Below are positions 14,567 to 23,185 of a DNA stretch of 23,356 nt, piece after piece; positions within the stretch are counted from its first letter, which is position 1, and every line of letters starts with the position of its first letter. The notes beneath the pieces are model-generated. The model made no database searches. It saw only the letters and a program-made list of their open reading frames with translations, and was not told the DNA's origin. Origin of the DNA: Nitrospirota bacterium (GTDB taxonomy: Bacteria; JACPQY01); NCBI GenBank assembly GCA_016190245.1, contig JACPQY010000074.1, positions 1 to 23,356 of the forward strand, given 5' to 3'. A program made the translations under genes and the position numbers.

Positions 14567-14812
14567 CTAGGCTCTGTTTGAAAACGACCTTAAGGGGATC
14601 GACCATGGGCGGGGCGGTTCTTCGTACCTTGGCCCAGGAAGGCCAGGTACCACGCAATGTGGCCCTGCCAGGATGGCAGGGCAAAGACCGTGGTAGGGGC
14701 GGGTCCTTCCGCCACGACGGACAGGTGGACCCGCCCGATGGGAGGGAGGGTGCAAGCACCCTCCCCTACAAGGATTGCGGTGGCCGGCGAAGGGTTTTCA
14801 AACAGAGCCTAG
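14567..14812. mobile_element. 246-bp MITE-like element with perfect 19-bp terminal inverted repeats
   Basis: CTAGGCTCTGTTTGAAAAC (14567-14585) is the exact reverse complement of 14794-14812. The outer CTAG at each end could be a 4-bp target duplication, leaving 15-bp ends GCTCTGTTTGAAAAC. Inside are strong hairpins: GTACCTTGGCC/GGCCAGGTAC (from about 14625), GCCCTGCCA-GGA-TGGCAGGGC (14662-14682), GGGCGGGTCC/GGACCCGCCC, and GGAGGGTGC/GCACCCTCC. No transposase is present, so it would be non-autonomous. The CTAG target and end style suggest mobilisation by an IS5-like transposase, which is an inference. Confidence 0.8.
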
Positions 14813-15079
14813 GCGCCTAACCGGCCTGCTCCCGACCCCACTCCTCAGCCCCGGCCCTTCGCCATGCCCTCGGCGCATGGCCAGGGGGTCGCCTCTCGGT
14901 AGCTCCCGACCGCCGCAACCTTTTGGATGCTCCGTGATAGAACATCATGGGTACGTTAGAAATCCACACGGCTAGACGGGTGGTTAGCGCATGGCGTGTG
15001 AATAGCATTGTGATCTCAAGGCGATTATTCAGGCCTCATGGTACAGAGCTTGCGCTTCACACGGCATGGAGGCGAAGCG
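14813..15079. other. Non-coding leader of the lipoprotein operon
   Basis: Between the MITE-like element and the lipoprotein start the sequence shifts from G+C-rich to a lower-G+C stretch (about 14930-15040), which probably contains the promoter of the two lipoprotein genes. I could not pick a convincing -35/-10 pair. No gene or tRNA is seen. Confidence 0.4.
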
Positions 15080-16090
15080 ATGAAAACCTGGAGACATTGG
15101 GTGTGGGGCGCCGCGATGCTGGGGGCGGCGAATTGCGGGGGCGTGGCTCGGGTTCGGGATTCCGAGCAGATCGAGTTGCCGCTTGACTCTGCCGGTGCGG
15201 ATGCCGTCGAAGGTATTCAAGACATGGCCTTGCTCCGGGCAGACCTCTCGGCAGGGGGCGTTATGGTGGCCGAAGGTGAAGCTGTCACGGTGGAACAGAG
15301 TGAATCCGTGGGGGAAGGGGTTTCGGCCTCCCACATAGCGGTCACACTGCCAAGTGAGGTCGCCGAGGTGGTGCACCAGGCTCTGGATGCGGGGGGAGAG
15401 GTGAGGGTGGTGGTCTATGCCACCGTGGGGGAGCAATCGGTGGCGCTCGCAGAAGCCGAAGTTGGGGCCACATCCGAGGGGACGCTGGTCGGCGGTTCGA
15501 TCCCGCCCGCCCCTGACGGGGGGGGGGAGTACTCGGGCGAGTTCGGAGGTACAGTAGGGACGAATGATCCGGCCCTAGCCGAGGGCGTTCAGACCGTTCA
15601 GCAGGTGGCGGCCGGAAGCCGCGTTCGACCGGAGTTGGTCCTTAGCTCCGAGCTTTCTCATTTTGCCGTGCTCCACAACAGCCGGACGGACCAGCCGGCA
15701 GCGGAGTGGGAAGTGATCGGCGGCCACCGGGACTTCACAGTCCGAGGCAAGGGAGGACTGCGGATCCCCGTGGCCCTGGGCGTGTCACAACCTTGGCTCC
15801 AGGTCCGCGCCGGCTGGAGCCAAACGCCGGATCGCGTCGATCTCGATCTCGTCCCCTCGGGCCTGGCGGGGCCGGGGAGTCAGACCGCCCGGGTTTCCTT
15901 TGCTATCGAGGTGGGTGGAGCGGCTGAGGAGTACACGCACTTGGTCGTTGTGGACGTGTGGGAAACAGGGGAGGAGGGGACGGTCGCCGGGAATTCATCG
16001 GCGGACGCCCTTCCGCGTGGAACGCTGTCTCGAAGTGGGATTTCTGGCGGTCCGACGGTGTCGGACGGAGTAAGGAGGGCCGAGCCTTGA
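15080..16090 (+). CDS. Probable secreted lipoprotein of unknown function
   Basis: 336 aa from ATG 15080, with GGAGG at 15068-15072. The N-terminus MKTWRHWVWGAAMLGAANCGG is a short signal peptide ending in a lipobox-like LGAANC; Asn just before the Cys is unusual, so lipidation is likely but not certain. The mature part is acidic, with beta-rich stretches (SHIAVTLPSEVAEVV, EVRVVVYATVGEQSVALAEAEV, ELSHFAVL). A Gly/Pro linker is encoded partly by a G10 run (15518-15527). No named domain is recognised. Its TGA overlaps the TTG of the giant lipoprotein gene, so the two are probably made together and may work as one envelope complex. Confidence 0.7.
   Translation: MKTWRHWVWGAAMLGAANCGGVARVRDSEQIELPLDSAGADAVEGIQDMALLRADLSAGGVMVAEGEAVTVEQSESVGEGVSASHIAVTLPSEVAEVVHQALDAGGEVRVVVYATVGEQSVALAEAEVGATSEGTLVGGSIPPAPDGGGEYSGEFGGTVGTNDPALAEGVQTVQQVAAGSRVRPELVLSSELSHFAVLHNSRTDQPAAEWEVIGGHRDFTVRGKGGLRIPVALGVSQPWLQVRAGWSQTPDRVDLDLVPSGLAGPGSQTARVSFAIEVGGAAEEYTHLVVVDVWETGEEGTVAGNSSADALPRGTLSRSGISGGPTVSDGVRRAEP
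15518..15527 (+). repeat. G10 homopolymer tract inside the small lipoprotein gene
   Basis: Ten consecutive G encode the Gly run of PDGGGEY near residue 147. Slippage would truncate this protein and could reduce coupled translation of the giant gene downstream. Confidence 0.8.
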
Positions 16091-19000
16091 TCATGTCGAG
16101 CCATCGAGCGGGGTCTGACAGCCTTTCTGCCGTGCGGGGTGCACGTACCCAGGCGGCGTCTCGGAATCTTGTGCGACTCGGGCGGATCGCGTGGATACTC
16201 TCCCTCACCCTTTCCCTTTCCACGGCGTGCGGGCGGGAGCGACCGGCCGAAGTGAAGGCGCGTCGAGCGGACAGCCGCGAGTCCATGGGGGGAAGCGTTG
16301 TGATCGCTTTGCCGACCCCGTGCCAGAGCTTGGCGAACAACTTCATGGTCAGCGGCACGTACTCGTACCAGACTCCGCCTTCCAACCCTTCGCTCACCAT
16401 CGAGGTATCGGGCTGCGCGCCCGATCCCGAGGACTCCGACAACTCCATCTGTGACAAGGACTACGAACGATTCGAGACGGCCTATCGAAACCGCATGTCG
16501 GTGGCCGGGACGGGCAGCATCTCCTACGAGCATCCCGTCAAGATTCGCGCCCAATTTCCTTTGGGTTCCCTGCCCGATACGGCCCTCGATTGGCAGATCA
16601 AGGTGGAGCTCTGGGACGGTGAGAAAGCCGTCGCCAACCACGTCCGCGGTGGGGACCCCAGTTGCTCGGTTGCTCGGCTGAGCATCGACTATCTACCCCG
16701 TGCAACGCTGGTCCCGGCCGGCGGATCATCGAACTCGCCGGCGCCTCTCGCCCCGATCGAGGAACACCCGGTCTTTTTCTTGGACATCTGGGACGATGAC
16801 CTCCCGGGCGAGCGGCCTGGTGCCAACGTCAGCGAGCAGTCGCAAGAGGGGGCGAGCGTGTGGGCTGAGGGCGAGGCGGTCCAGCCGGGCGCGCCTCCGG
16901 TCGATCGCGTCTTCTTTGCCCACGACGCGCCCTCCGGCGGCAGCTTCAGGGGCTACATCGAGGTGACAGATCGACTGATGGACGGCACGACACAGACCGT
17001 CTCCGTCATGTATGACTACATCTACGACGACGTCCTCCCGGCGATGACGTCAAGGGAGGACAACGTCTACGAACCGGGAGCCAGTGGGATCCTGCGTTTC
17101 TCAGGCAGCGTGACATCTTCCCTTGATGGGAGCCGCCTGGAGCCCTCCGCCCCGGACGTCATCGCGGAAGTCTACTGGGCAGGGGCGGGACAGGACGACC
17201 CCCTGCACGACCTCAGTGTGATGGAGAAGAGCGTGCGGACGGCCCATACCTCCGGGACGCAGTTCAGCTATCGATTGGAGTTCGACCCCAGAGGTCAGGA
17301 ACGATGTTCAAGCCAGGCTCAGTTGAATCGGTGCGCCTCCACGTGCGTCGTGGAAGACGACGGCGGAGCCGGATGTTCGTATCGCTGTCCCACGCATGGT
17401 CTGGACCTTCCTTGCCTGGTTCAGGATGGCAGCAGCCTTTCAGAGGTTGCTCCCGGCAGCGAGGTGCTCCTCTCGGATGGGCAGAGTTTCCTATCGAACC
17501 AGCTTTGCCTGGGGGGGACTGGAGTGGACGGCGCGACCCCCGCCCCTCGCCGGATCAATCTGGCCACGCCATCTCGACCGGCGGAATGCCTGCCGGATGG
17601 TGACCTCCAATTCAGAATCCTCGCCGCGGACTGGGCCGGCAACAAGTCCCCCGCCTACACGACGGCGGTCCGCGTGGACAACCAGCCCGCGAAGTTCTCG
17701 CTCGCCACAGTCAACGACAAACAGTACAGCCCCGAGATGGTCATCCCGGTGACCAACTCCACCTCACTCAAGTTGAGCTTCCATGCGGATCTCACAGGGC
17801 TCTGGACGGTCGGTTTTCGGGACAACGTCTCCCACCCTGGCCAGGACCTGCTTGTGTACCAATGCTACTCGAACTGCTCCGAGTCGGGTGAACGAACGAT
17901 CTCTGTACCCCTTCGATGTGCGGGTGACTATCGGATTACCGTGGCGTCCAAGGACAAGGCCTCACCCTCGAACGTCTTTCGAGAAACGTACACGCTTGGG
18001 ATGTGGCCGGGTGGATACTACGATTACTCGCCGATACTCGTCAGCCACTCGTTCAGTCCGCTCAAGGCCTCGCAGGAGAGACTGAGGATTCAGGCGGAGC
18101 TGGAGGACGTGAACAGCGAGGGCAATGTGTGCGCCATCACGGGTGCCCGCCTTCTTGTTGATCGACAGGAAATGGGGTCCTACGAGTTCCCGAATGTGGT
18201 GTTGCCGGAGAAGTCCAGAAGAGTGGAATTCTCGATCCCGATGCCTGCACCGGGAGACCATACGTTCGAAGTCGAGGCGAGCAATGCCGTCAAGACGGAG
18301 AAGATCCTGCTCGGGGGTGGACCGCTTTCCGTCGAGGACGATGTGCAGCCGGTGGTGGACGTGATCAACGTGCTCGACAACGGGGGGCAAGAGATTCGGT
18401 GTCAAGGGACATGTTCAGGGTCGTCTTCCAGGGTTGTGTACGCCGGTGCCGGCGCCCGTCGCCTCGATTTCATCGCTCAGGCCCACGACAACGTAGCTCT
18501 CGACGCGACGTATCCGCTGGAGGTTCGGATAAAGCCCGACTGCGCGGTGCACCAAGAGACGCTTGAACTTGCCGGCCAGCAGGATCACGTCGTGCGCGTC
18601 TTTTCCTACGCGATCGGACCGTTGTGCAGAGGGACATTCACCTTCTACGGCTACGATGGTCGAAACCCCTCAACGAGGTTGGACGTTGAACTCGAGCGGG
18701 GGAGCCCGGGTTCGACCCCGCCGAAAATGGCGGGTTTTGGTGGCTTCTTCCCAACGAAGTACGCGGACGCGGCGACCCAACTCATCAAGGCGGTCTCCGG
18801 ACATCCGGGGGTCATCCAAGTTGATGTTGATCGGGGCAGCGGCTTCGGGCTGCCGTACTTGGTGGTGAAGGCACCCACGGGGTCGGGCCAGTGTGTAGAG
18901 AGCACGAGCGATCTGGGCCGCCTCCACGAGTACACGTTGAGCGAGGTGCAGAGCCTTGGCGGCGGGCGGTGGCGGTTCCTCTATGAAGGATTCAAGCGGG

Positions 19001-22000
19001 TGACCAACGTTCCACAACGGGTGGCGGAATGCGTGTACCCGGCCGCGAAGGATTTTCTGTTTGGGAACGAGTACCGGGGGTCGAGTGATGTGCGCTACTT
19101 CACGATGATTCCCGAGTACGAGGAACTCGGGGGACTCCGGATTCTTACCCCGCAGCGGAACTACGTACACTCCGGCAACCAGCGTCTTGTCGTCCGCGGC
19201 CACGTGAAGACGATTCTGGACAACAAGACGGTTGAGGTCACGTACCGAGGAGGTGACAAGGTTTCGTATTGCAGCGCCGAGATTGGCGACACCCAGGCCG
19301 CGGTCCCGATGCTCGACCGGCCCAGCGTATCCAACATGTGGGCCTGCAGCCTAGCCATTCCCTGGGTCTCGGAGACGATCCCAGGCACGGTCACGGCGAC
19401 CATCGACTACGGCGCGAACCGGTACGACCGTGACGAGGTATCGATCCTGGTGATCAATGCCGACATCGGCGGCCCGGGCGAGACCGAAGTGGCGATCCTC
19501 AATCCTCGGCCCAGAGAGCGTGTCTTGAGCCATTTCGTGGCCTCGGGAACGGTCTACGATCCGGACGGGATCGTTGCGGACTCGCTCAAGGTCAGTCTCC
19601 AGTCGCAGCCTCCTTCCTCGTCTGCGTGCGCGTCGCCCCACGTCTGGGACTACGCCGTGAGGCCGGACACGGGTCGGATGACACACGCCTACTGGTATGC
19701 CGTTCTGTCCGACTTGGCCCCCTCGAAGCTTGGAGAGGATCCCTACGTGCTCGAGGTCTCGGCGAGCGGCTACAACGCGGACGGCACCGTCTCCACCAAG
19801 ACGACGTTTGTCCCTTTCAGAGTCTCTCCCGTCGAGGATCGCCTGGATCTTCGCGTCCTGGGCGCGACGCAGAAGCGGGCCGGCACGTACTTCGTTGCCG
19901 ATCTCAATCGTCACATGCTCGTGGCCTTGGACTACGGGACCGAGGTGGCCCCTGCGTCGATCGCGCCCGCTCTTTCGGCTTGGGATATCAATCTGGAGTC
20001 ACACCAGCCCGAGACACCTGCACCGGTTTCGATCGTGGCCGCGTCGGCAACAGGCGAGTGTCTGTCCAATCAGGCGTGGGTGGTGTACAGGGACCAGCTT
20101 CAGGTGGACAAGGTGCTTGATCTCTCGGCCCGCTACAAGCTTCTCAGTGATGAGACCGGAAGCCGCACCGTGCACCTACCGGGGTTCGTGGCCGATTCGA
20201 GGAGGGTCTTGCCCGAGGAGATCGTCTTGAAGGGGAACGCCTACTTGGTGGATCATGATGGCCCCTCTTCCCATCCGGGTTCGTATCTCTCCAAAGAAGG
20301 CCTCTTGCCTGATGCCCCCCCCATCCATGGGACCATCTCCAACCCCTATCCCCTCAAGCGGCTGTACGGTGCCGGCGGCGTAGAACTCAAACTGTCTCCT
20401 GGGACCTTCGTGAGAGGCGAATCGTGGTACGCAGACGACCACTACGAGTATGAATTCGACTACAAGCTGGATCCGACGAGCGTACTGCCCGAATTTCCTG
20501 CCATGGGCTCGAGCGCGAGAGCGTCGCGGGCAGGGCGGATCAAGGTTTACTACGAGGACTATGCCTACTCGGGAGGGCTGATGGTCGAGCCCGTGATCGT
20601 GACCGAGGCGCACACCGATGGGACTCCGTTGACGTTCCCCGCGGATGGCGGGCGCGTCCCCAACAGTTTCGGGGTCTTCCTGAACAAGCCGATGTTCCCC
20701 TACATGGAAGGCTTGGTGAACCGTGCGCTCAAAGAAGGATATCGTCGAATTCTTTCGCGAGTGCACGCCTCGCCCTTTTCCGAGTGCCTCTTCGCGGGCG
20801 CTCCGCTCGTCTACATGAATGAGGGAGCGGAGGACGCTCTCGAGGCCGTCCGGACAGGTGTGATCACCGGGCTCATCCTGAATCCGGCGGCCACATTGGT
20901 ACTTCTGTCGGTCCCGTCCCTCGCCCTGGGCCTCTGCGGGAAGGACATTGTGAGCGACAAGATCTCGGCCATCGGCCCCGGTCCCTACGGGTGCATGGTC
21001 GGGAACGAGTGCAAGACGTATGTGGAGTGGGTTGCCGACAGGAATGGCCTGGAGATCAGTCAGTTGGAGGCATACCGTCTGCAAGAGATCTTTCATCCCC
21101 CCAGCAGCCTGATGGCGGTGGAAGACTGGGGAGCGTGGCATCGTGACTGTGTCGAGAACCGCTGCGAGCTGTACAACTGCCGGGACATCGTGGACATGCC
21201 GGCCGAAAAGGCGATTCAGGACCTCAAGGCCAAGTTCTCGACCCTGGATGGCGGCTGTGCCGACAGCTCACAGAACAATGAGGCGTCGGAGAAGGAACTG
21301 TGCTTTGGAATCACTAAAGACTCATCGGGCGGTGAGGACGAGAAGGGGAAGGGAATACCGCTCGTGTGCCAGTCCGGGCCCGAGGACAACGTGGACGAGC
21401 TCCTCGCGATCGAGCTGACAGGACTCGATATCCCTTACCCCGAGTACCGCTTCTCGATCACGGACGAGGGGACGCTCGAGAGCAGGCTAAGCGCGAACAA
21501 TGGGCGGGTCCGCTTCCGTGCCTCGATGCCCCAGGCCCCGCTGGTGAACTACTTCGCCAGCTTCCCGATCGCCGTGGGCTACGAGAACTACGACATCCTC
21601 GCGCAATCGACGTGGGGTGTCGATCGTGCCAAGAATCGACTGGCATGGAACCTCATGAGGCTTGAGTCCTGTTTCTCCGCCGGCGACGGCGAGGGCAACG
21701 GTATCTACGTGGACCCCACCTATACGAGCAAGTGGTGGCAAGTGATCCGCCGGAAGATCCAGAAGAAAATCGTGAATATCATTGATCGGGCGCTGGAAGA
21801 GGCGTTGCTCGGCAAGGTCCCGGCCCTTCTGAGCGGGGCGGCGCAGTTGGGGAACACTGCCGTGAACGAGGCCCTGGCCAAGGTTCCGCTGGAGTACGAC
21901 TACGTCAGGGAATTCAGGCCTGAGGATATCGACGACGAGGTTCCTCTGAGCGTGTCCATTGACCTGGAGCTCGGCGTGGAGGTGCCCGAGGACAACCCTC

Positions 22001-23142
22001 ACATCGTAGGGGATGACCCCAAGGGTATCGCGTTGACTGCGGATGCGGGTGTTGAGGAGGTGAGCACCTACGGGGAATCGGGTCTGCCGAGGATGAGCAC
22101 GTTGGGGTCGGTGCGCTATGGAAAGCAGCCGACCACATTCGATCACTTGCGAGGGACTATGGATTGTGTGGCCGGCCTTGAGGACAGTTCCACATGCAAG
22201 TCGAGCTACTCTGTCGACGAACCCTACTGGACCCCCGATTCGCACCTCCAGTTCTTCGTAAGCCAGGACTTCATCAACAAGGCTTTCTACGAGCTTTGGG
22301 AAAAGGGAAAGGCGGAGGCCCTGGCGTGGGACTACCTCCGCTACTACGCGATCGAGGCCCTGAAGTCGGATGTTTTGTCACAGATCATCAGTCGTGTCGC
22401 CTCGCTCAAGATCACGCAACCGCCCGTGGTGTTGACCGATGATTGCACCTACCAGACCCGCGAGACGAACTCCTATGGATGGAGCTACGCATACCCTTGT
22501 TTTGAATTCTCGGGAGTTCAAATCGGAGTCGAAACCATGGCGGGAGAGGCACTCACACTCAACCTGACCATGGGGATGAAACCGTTGAGTATGTACCTCG
22601 ACCGGCCCACGGGCGAGTTCCGATTCAAGCTGGTGCCTGATTCCGTCCCCGCGCCTTGGGAACTCACCACCGAGTATCTGCTCAGTTGCATGGCCAATCC
22701 GGAGAGCCTTGGCCTGGGTATTGACGTGAGCCTGGAGGTGGCGTCGCTGTCTCGCCTGGCCTCGTCGCAGGTGGACGTGGCGAACCTTGAAAAGGCCGTC
22801 GAGCAGGACCTTGTTCAGCCGGTGGCCAACATGTTGCGCTGCCTTGCGCTGCCCGCGCTCGGTCGGGCGCTGGAGGCATCCGCCAACTACGTGATCCCGC
22901 CCTTCGACGGCTACTACCGCAACGCGGTCGAGAAGCAGCGCGGGGAGGAACTCCCCGTAGAGATCCTGTTCTACAGTATGATGGTGGATGGAGGAGCAGA
23001 CACCGAGTACCACCATGCAGACAACGGTTGGATCGTGATCGGCGAGACGATTGCCGACGTGCGGGCCAAGACCGACCTCAAAGAGATCAAGGCGATGAGT
23101 GAATCCGAAGAGAATAGCTGCGAGTACGACGCGGCCGACTAG
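16087..23142 (+). CDS. Giant lipoprotein with Ig-like modules and a possible lipid-binding C-terminal region
   Basis: About 2350 aa. AAGGAGG (16072-16078) fits TTG 16087, which overlaps the upstream stop; ATG 16093 is the alternative and the basis of residue numbers here. A long basic N-region leads to IAWILSLTLSLSTAC, whose STAC lipobox gives lipid-modified Cys 46. Residues up to ~1250 contain beta-sandwich-like modules, for example LVSHSFSPLKASQERLRIQAELED (from ~649) and AILNPRPRERVLSHFVASGTVYDPDG (from ~1135), the pattern of bacterial Ig-like domains. Six Cys fall in residues 405-441. A hydrophobic stretch VITGLILNPAATLVLLSVPS lies near residue 1590. The C-terminal ~600 residues (FSITDEGTLESRLS, then SQDFINKAFYELWEKG) weakly resemble BPI/TULIP lipid-binding proteins, an inference only. 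It is probably an outer-membrane or surface protein of unknown function. Confidence 0.85.
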   Translation: MIMSSHRAGSDSLSAVRGARTQAASRNLVRLGRIAWILSLTLSLSTACGRERPAEVKARRADSRESMGGSVVIALPTPCQSLANNFMVSGTYSYQTPPSNPSLTIEVSGCAPDPEDSDNSICDKDYERFETAYRNRMSVAGTGSISYEHPVKIRAQFPLGSLPDTALDWQIKVELWDGEKAVANHVRGGDPSCSVARLSIDYLPRATLVPAGGSSNSPAPLAPIEEHPVFFLDIWDDDLPGERPGANVSEQSQEGASVWAEGEAVQPGAPPVDRVFFAHDAPSGGSFRGYIEVTDRLMDGTTQTVSVMYDYIYDDVLPAMTSREDNVYEPGASGILRFSGSVTSSLDGSRLEPSAPDVIAEVYWAGAGQDDPLHDLSVMEKSVRTAHTSGTQFSYRLEFDPRGQERCSSQAQLNRCASTCVVEDDGGAGCSYRCPTHGLDLPCLVQDGSSLSEVAPGSEVLLSDGQSFLSNQLCLGGTGVDGATPAPRRINLATPSRPAECLPDGDLQFRILAADWAGNKSPAYTTAVRVDNQPAKFSLATVNDKQYSPEMVIPVTNSTSLKLSFHADLTGLWTVGFRDNVSHPGQDLLVYQCYSNCSESGERTISVPLRCAGDYRITVASKDKASPSNVFRETYTLGMWPGGYYDYSPILVSHSFSPLKASQERLRIQAELEDVNSEGNVCAITGARLLVDRQEMGSYEFPNVVLPEKSRRVEFSIPMPAPGDHTFEVEASNAVKTEKILLGGGPLSVEDDVQPVVDVINVLDNGGQEIRCQGTCSGSSSRVVYAGAGARRLDFIAQAHDNVALDATYPLEVRIKPDCAVHQETLELAGQQDHVVRVFSYAIGPLCRGTFTFYGYDGRNPSTRLDVELERGSPGSTPPKMAGFGGFFPTKYADAATQLIKAVSGHPGVIQVDVDRGSGFGLPYLVVKAPTGSGQCVESTSDLGRLHEYTLSEVQSLGGGRWRFLYEGFKRVTNVPQRVAECVYPAAKDFLFGNEYRGSSDVRYFTMIPEYEELGGLRILTPQRNYVHSGNQRLVVRGHVKTILDNKTVEVTYRGGDKVSYCSAEIGDTQAAVPMLDRPSVSNMWACSLAIPWVSETIPGTVTATIDYGANRYDRDEVSILVINADIGGPGETEVAILNPRPRERVLSHFVASGTVYDPDGIVADSLKVSLQSQPPSSSACASPHVWDYAVRPDTGRMTHAYWYAVLSDLAPSKLGEDPYVLEVSASGYNADGTVSTKTTFVPFRVSPVEDRLDLRVLGATQKRAGTYFVADLNRHMLVALDYGTEVAPASIAPALSAWDINLESHQPETPAPVSIVAASATGECLSNQAWVVYRDQLQVDKVLDLSARYKLLSDETGSRTVHLPGFVADSRRVLPEEIVLKGNAYLVDHDGPSSHPGSYLSKEGLLPDAPPIHGTISNPYPLKRLYGAGGVELKLSPGTFVRGESWYADDHYEYEFDYKLDPTSVLPEFPAMGSSARASRAGRIKVYYEDYAYSGGLMVEPVIVTEAHTDGTPLTFPADGGRVPNSFGVFLNKPMFPYMEGLVNRALKEGYRRILSRVHASPFSECLFAGAPLVYMNEGAEDALEAVRTGVITGLILNPAATLVLLSVPSLALGLCGKDIVSDKISAIGPGPYGCMVGNECKTYVEWVADRNGLEISQLEAYRLQEIFHPPSSLMAVEDWGAWHRDCVENRCELYNCRDIVDMPAEKAIQDLKAKFSTLDGGCADSSQNNEASEKELCFGITKDSSGGEDEKGKGIPLVCQSGPEDNVDELLAIELTGLDIPYPEYRFSITDEGTLESRLSANNGRVRFRASMPQAPLVNYFASFPIAVGYENYDILAQSTWGVDRAKNRLAWNLMRLESCFSAGDGEGNGIYVDPTYTSKWWQVIRRKIQKKIVNIIDRALEEALLGKVPALLSGAAQLGNTAVNEALAKVPLEYDYVREFRPEDIDDEVPLSVSIDLELGVEVPEDNPHIVGDDPKGIALTADAGVEEVSTYGESGLPRMSTLGSVRYGKQPTTFDHLRGTMDCVAGLEDSSTCKSSYSVDEPYWTPDSHLQFFVSQDFINKAFYELWEKGKAEALAWDYLRYYAIEALKSDVLSQIISRVASLKITQPPVVLTDDCTYQTRETNSYGWSYAYPCFEFSGVQIGVETMAGEALTLNLTMGMKPLSMYLDRPTGEFRFKLVPDSVPAPWELTTEYLLSCMANPESLGLGIDVSLEVASLSRLASSQVDVANLEKAVEQDLVQPVANMLRCLALPALGRALEASANYVIPPFDGYYRNAVEKQRGEELPVEILFYSMMVDGGADTEYHHADNGWIVIGETIADVRAKTDLKEIKAMSESEENSCEYDAAD

Positions 23143-23185
23143 GGTTGGCGTCAGCCTGGTCAGAGCGGATCGACGGGAAAGGGTG

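Noticed and set aside
14975-15002. tRNA-like D-arm wording (GGGTGGTTAGCGCA)
   Set aside because: No acceptor stem, anticodon arm or T-loop can be formed around it.
15958-16086. Upstream extension of the giant lipoprotein to a start at 15958
   Set aside because: It would overlap the small lipoprotein by 130 nt and bury the signal peptide; a strong AAGGAGG supports a start at 16087 or 16093.
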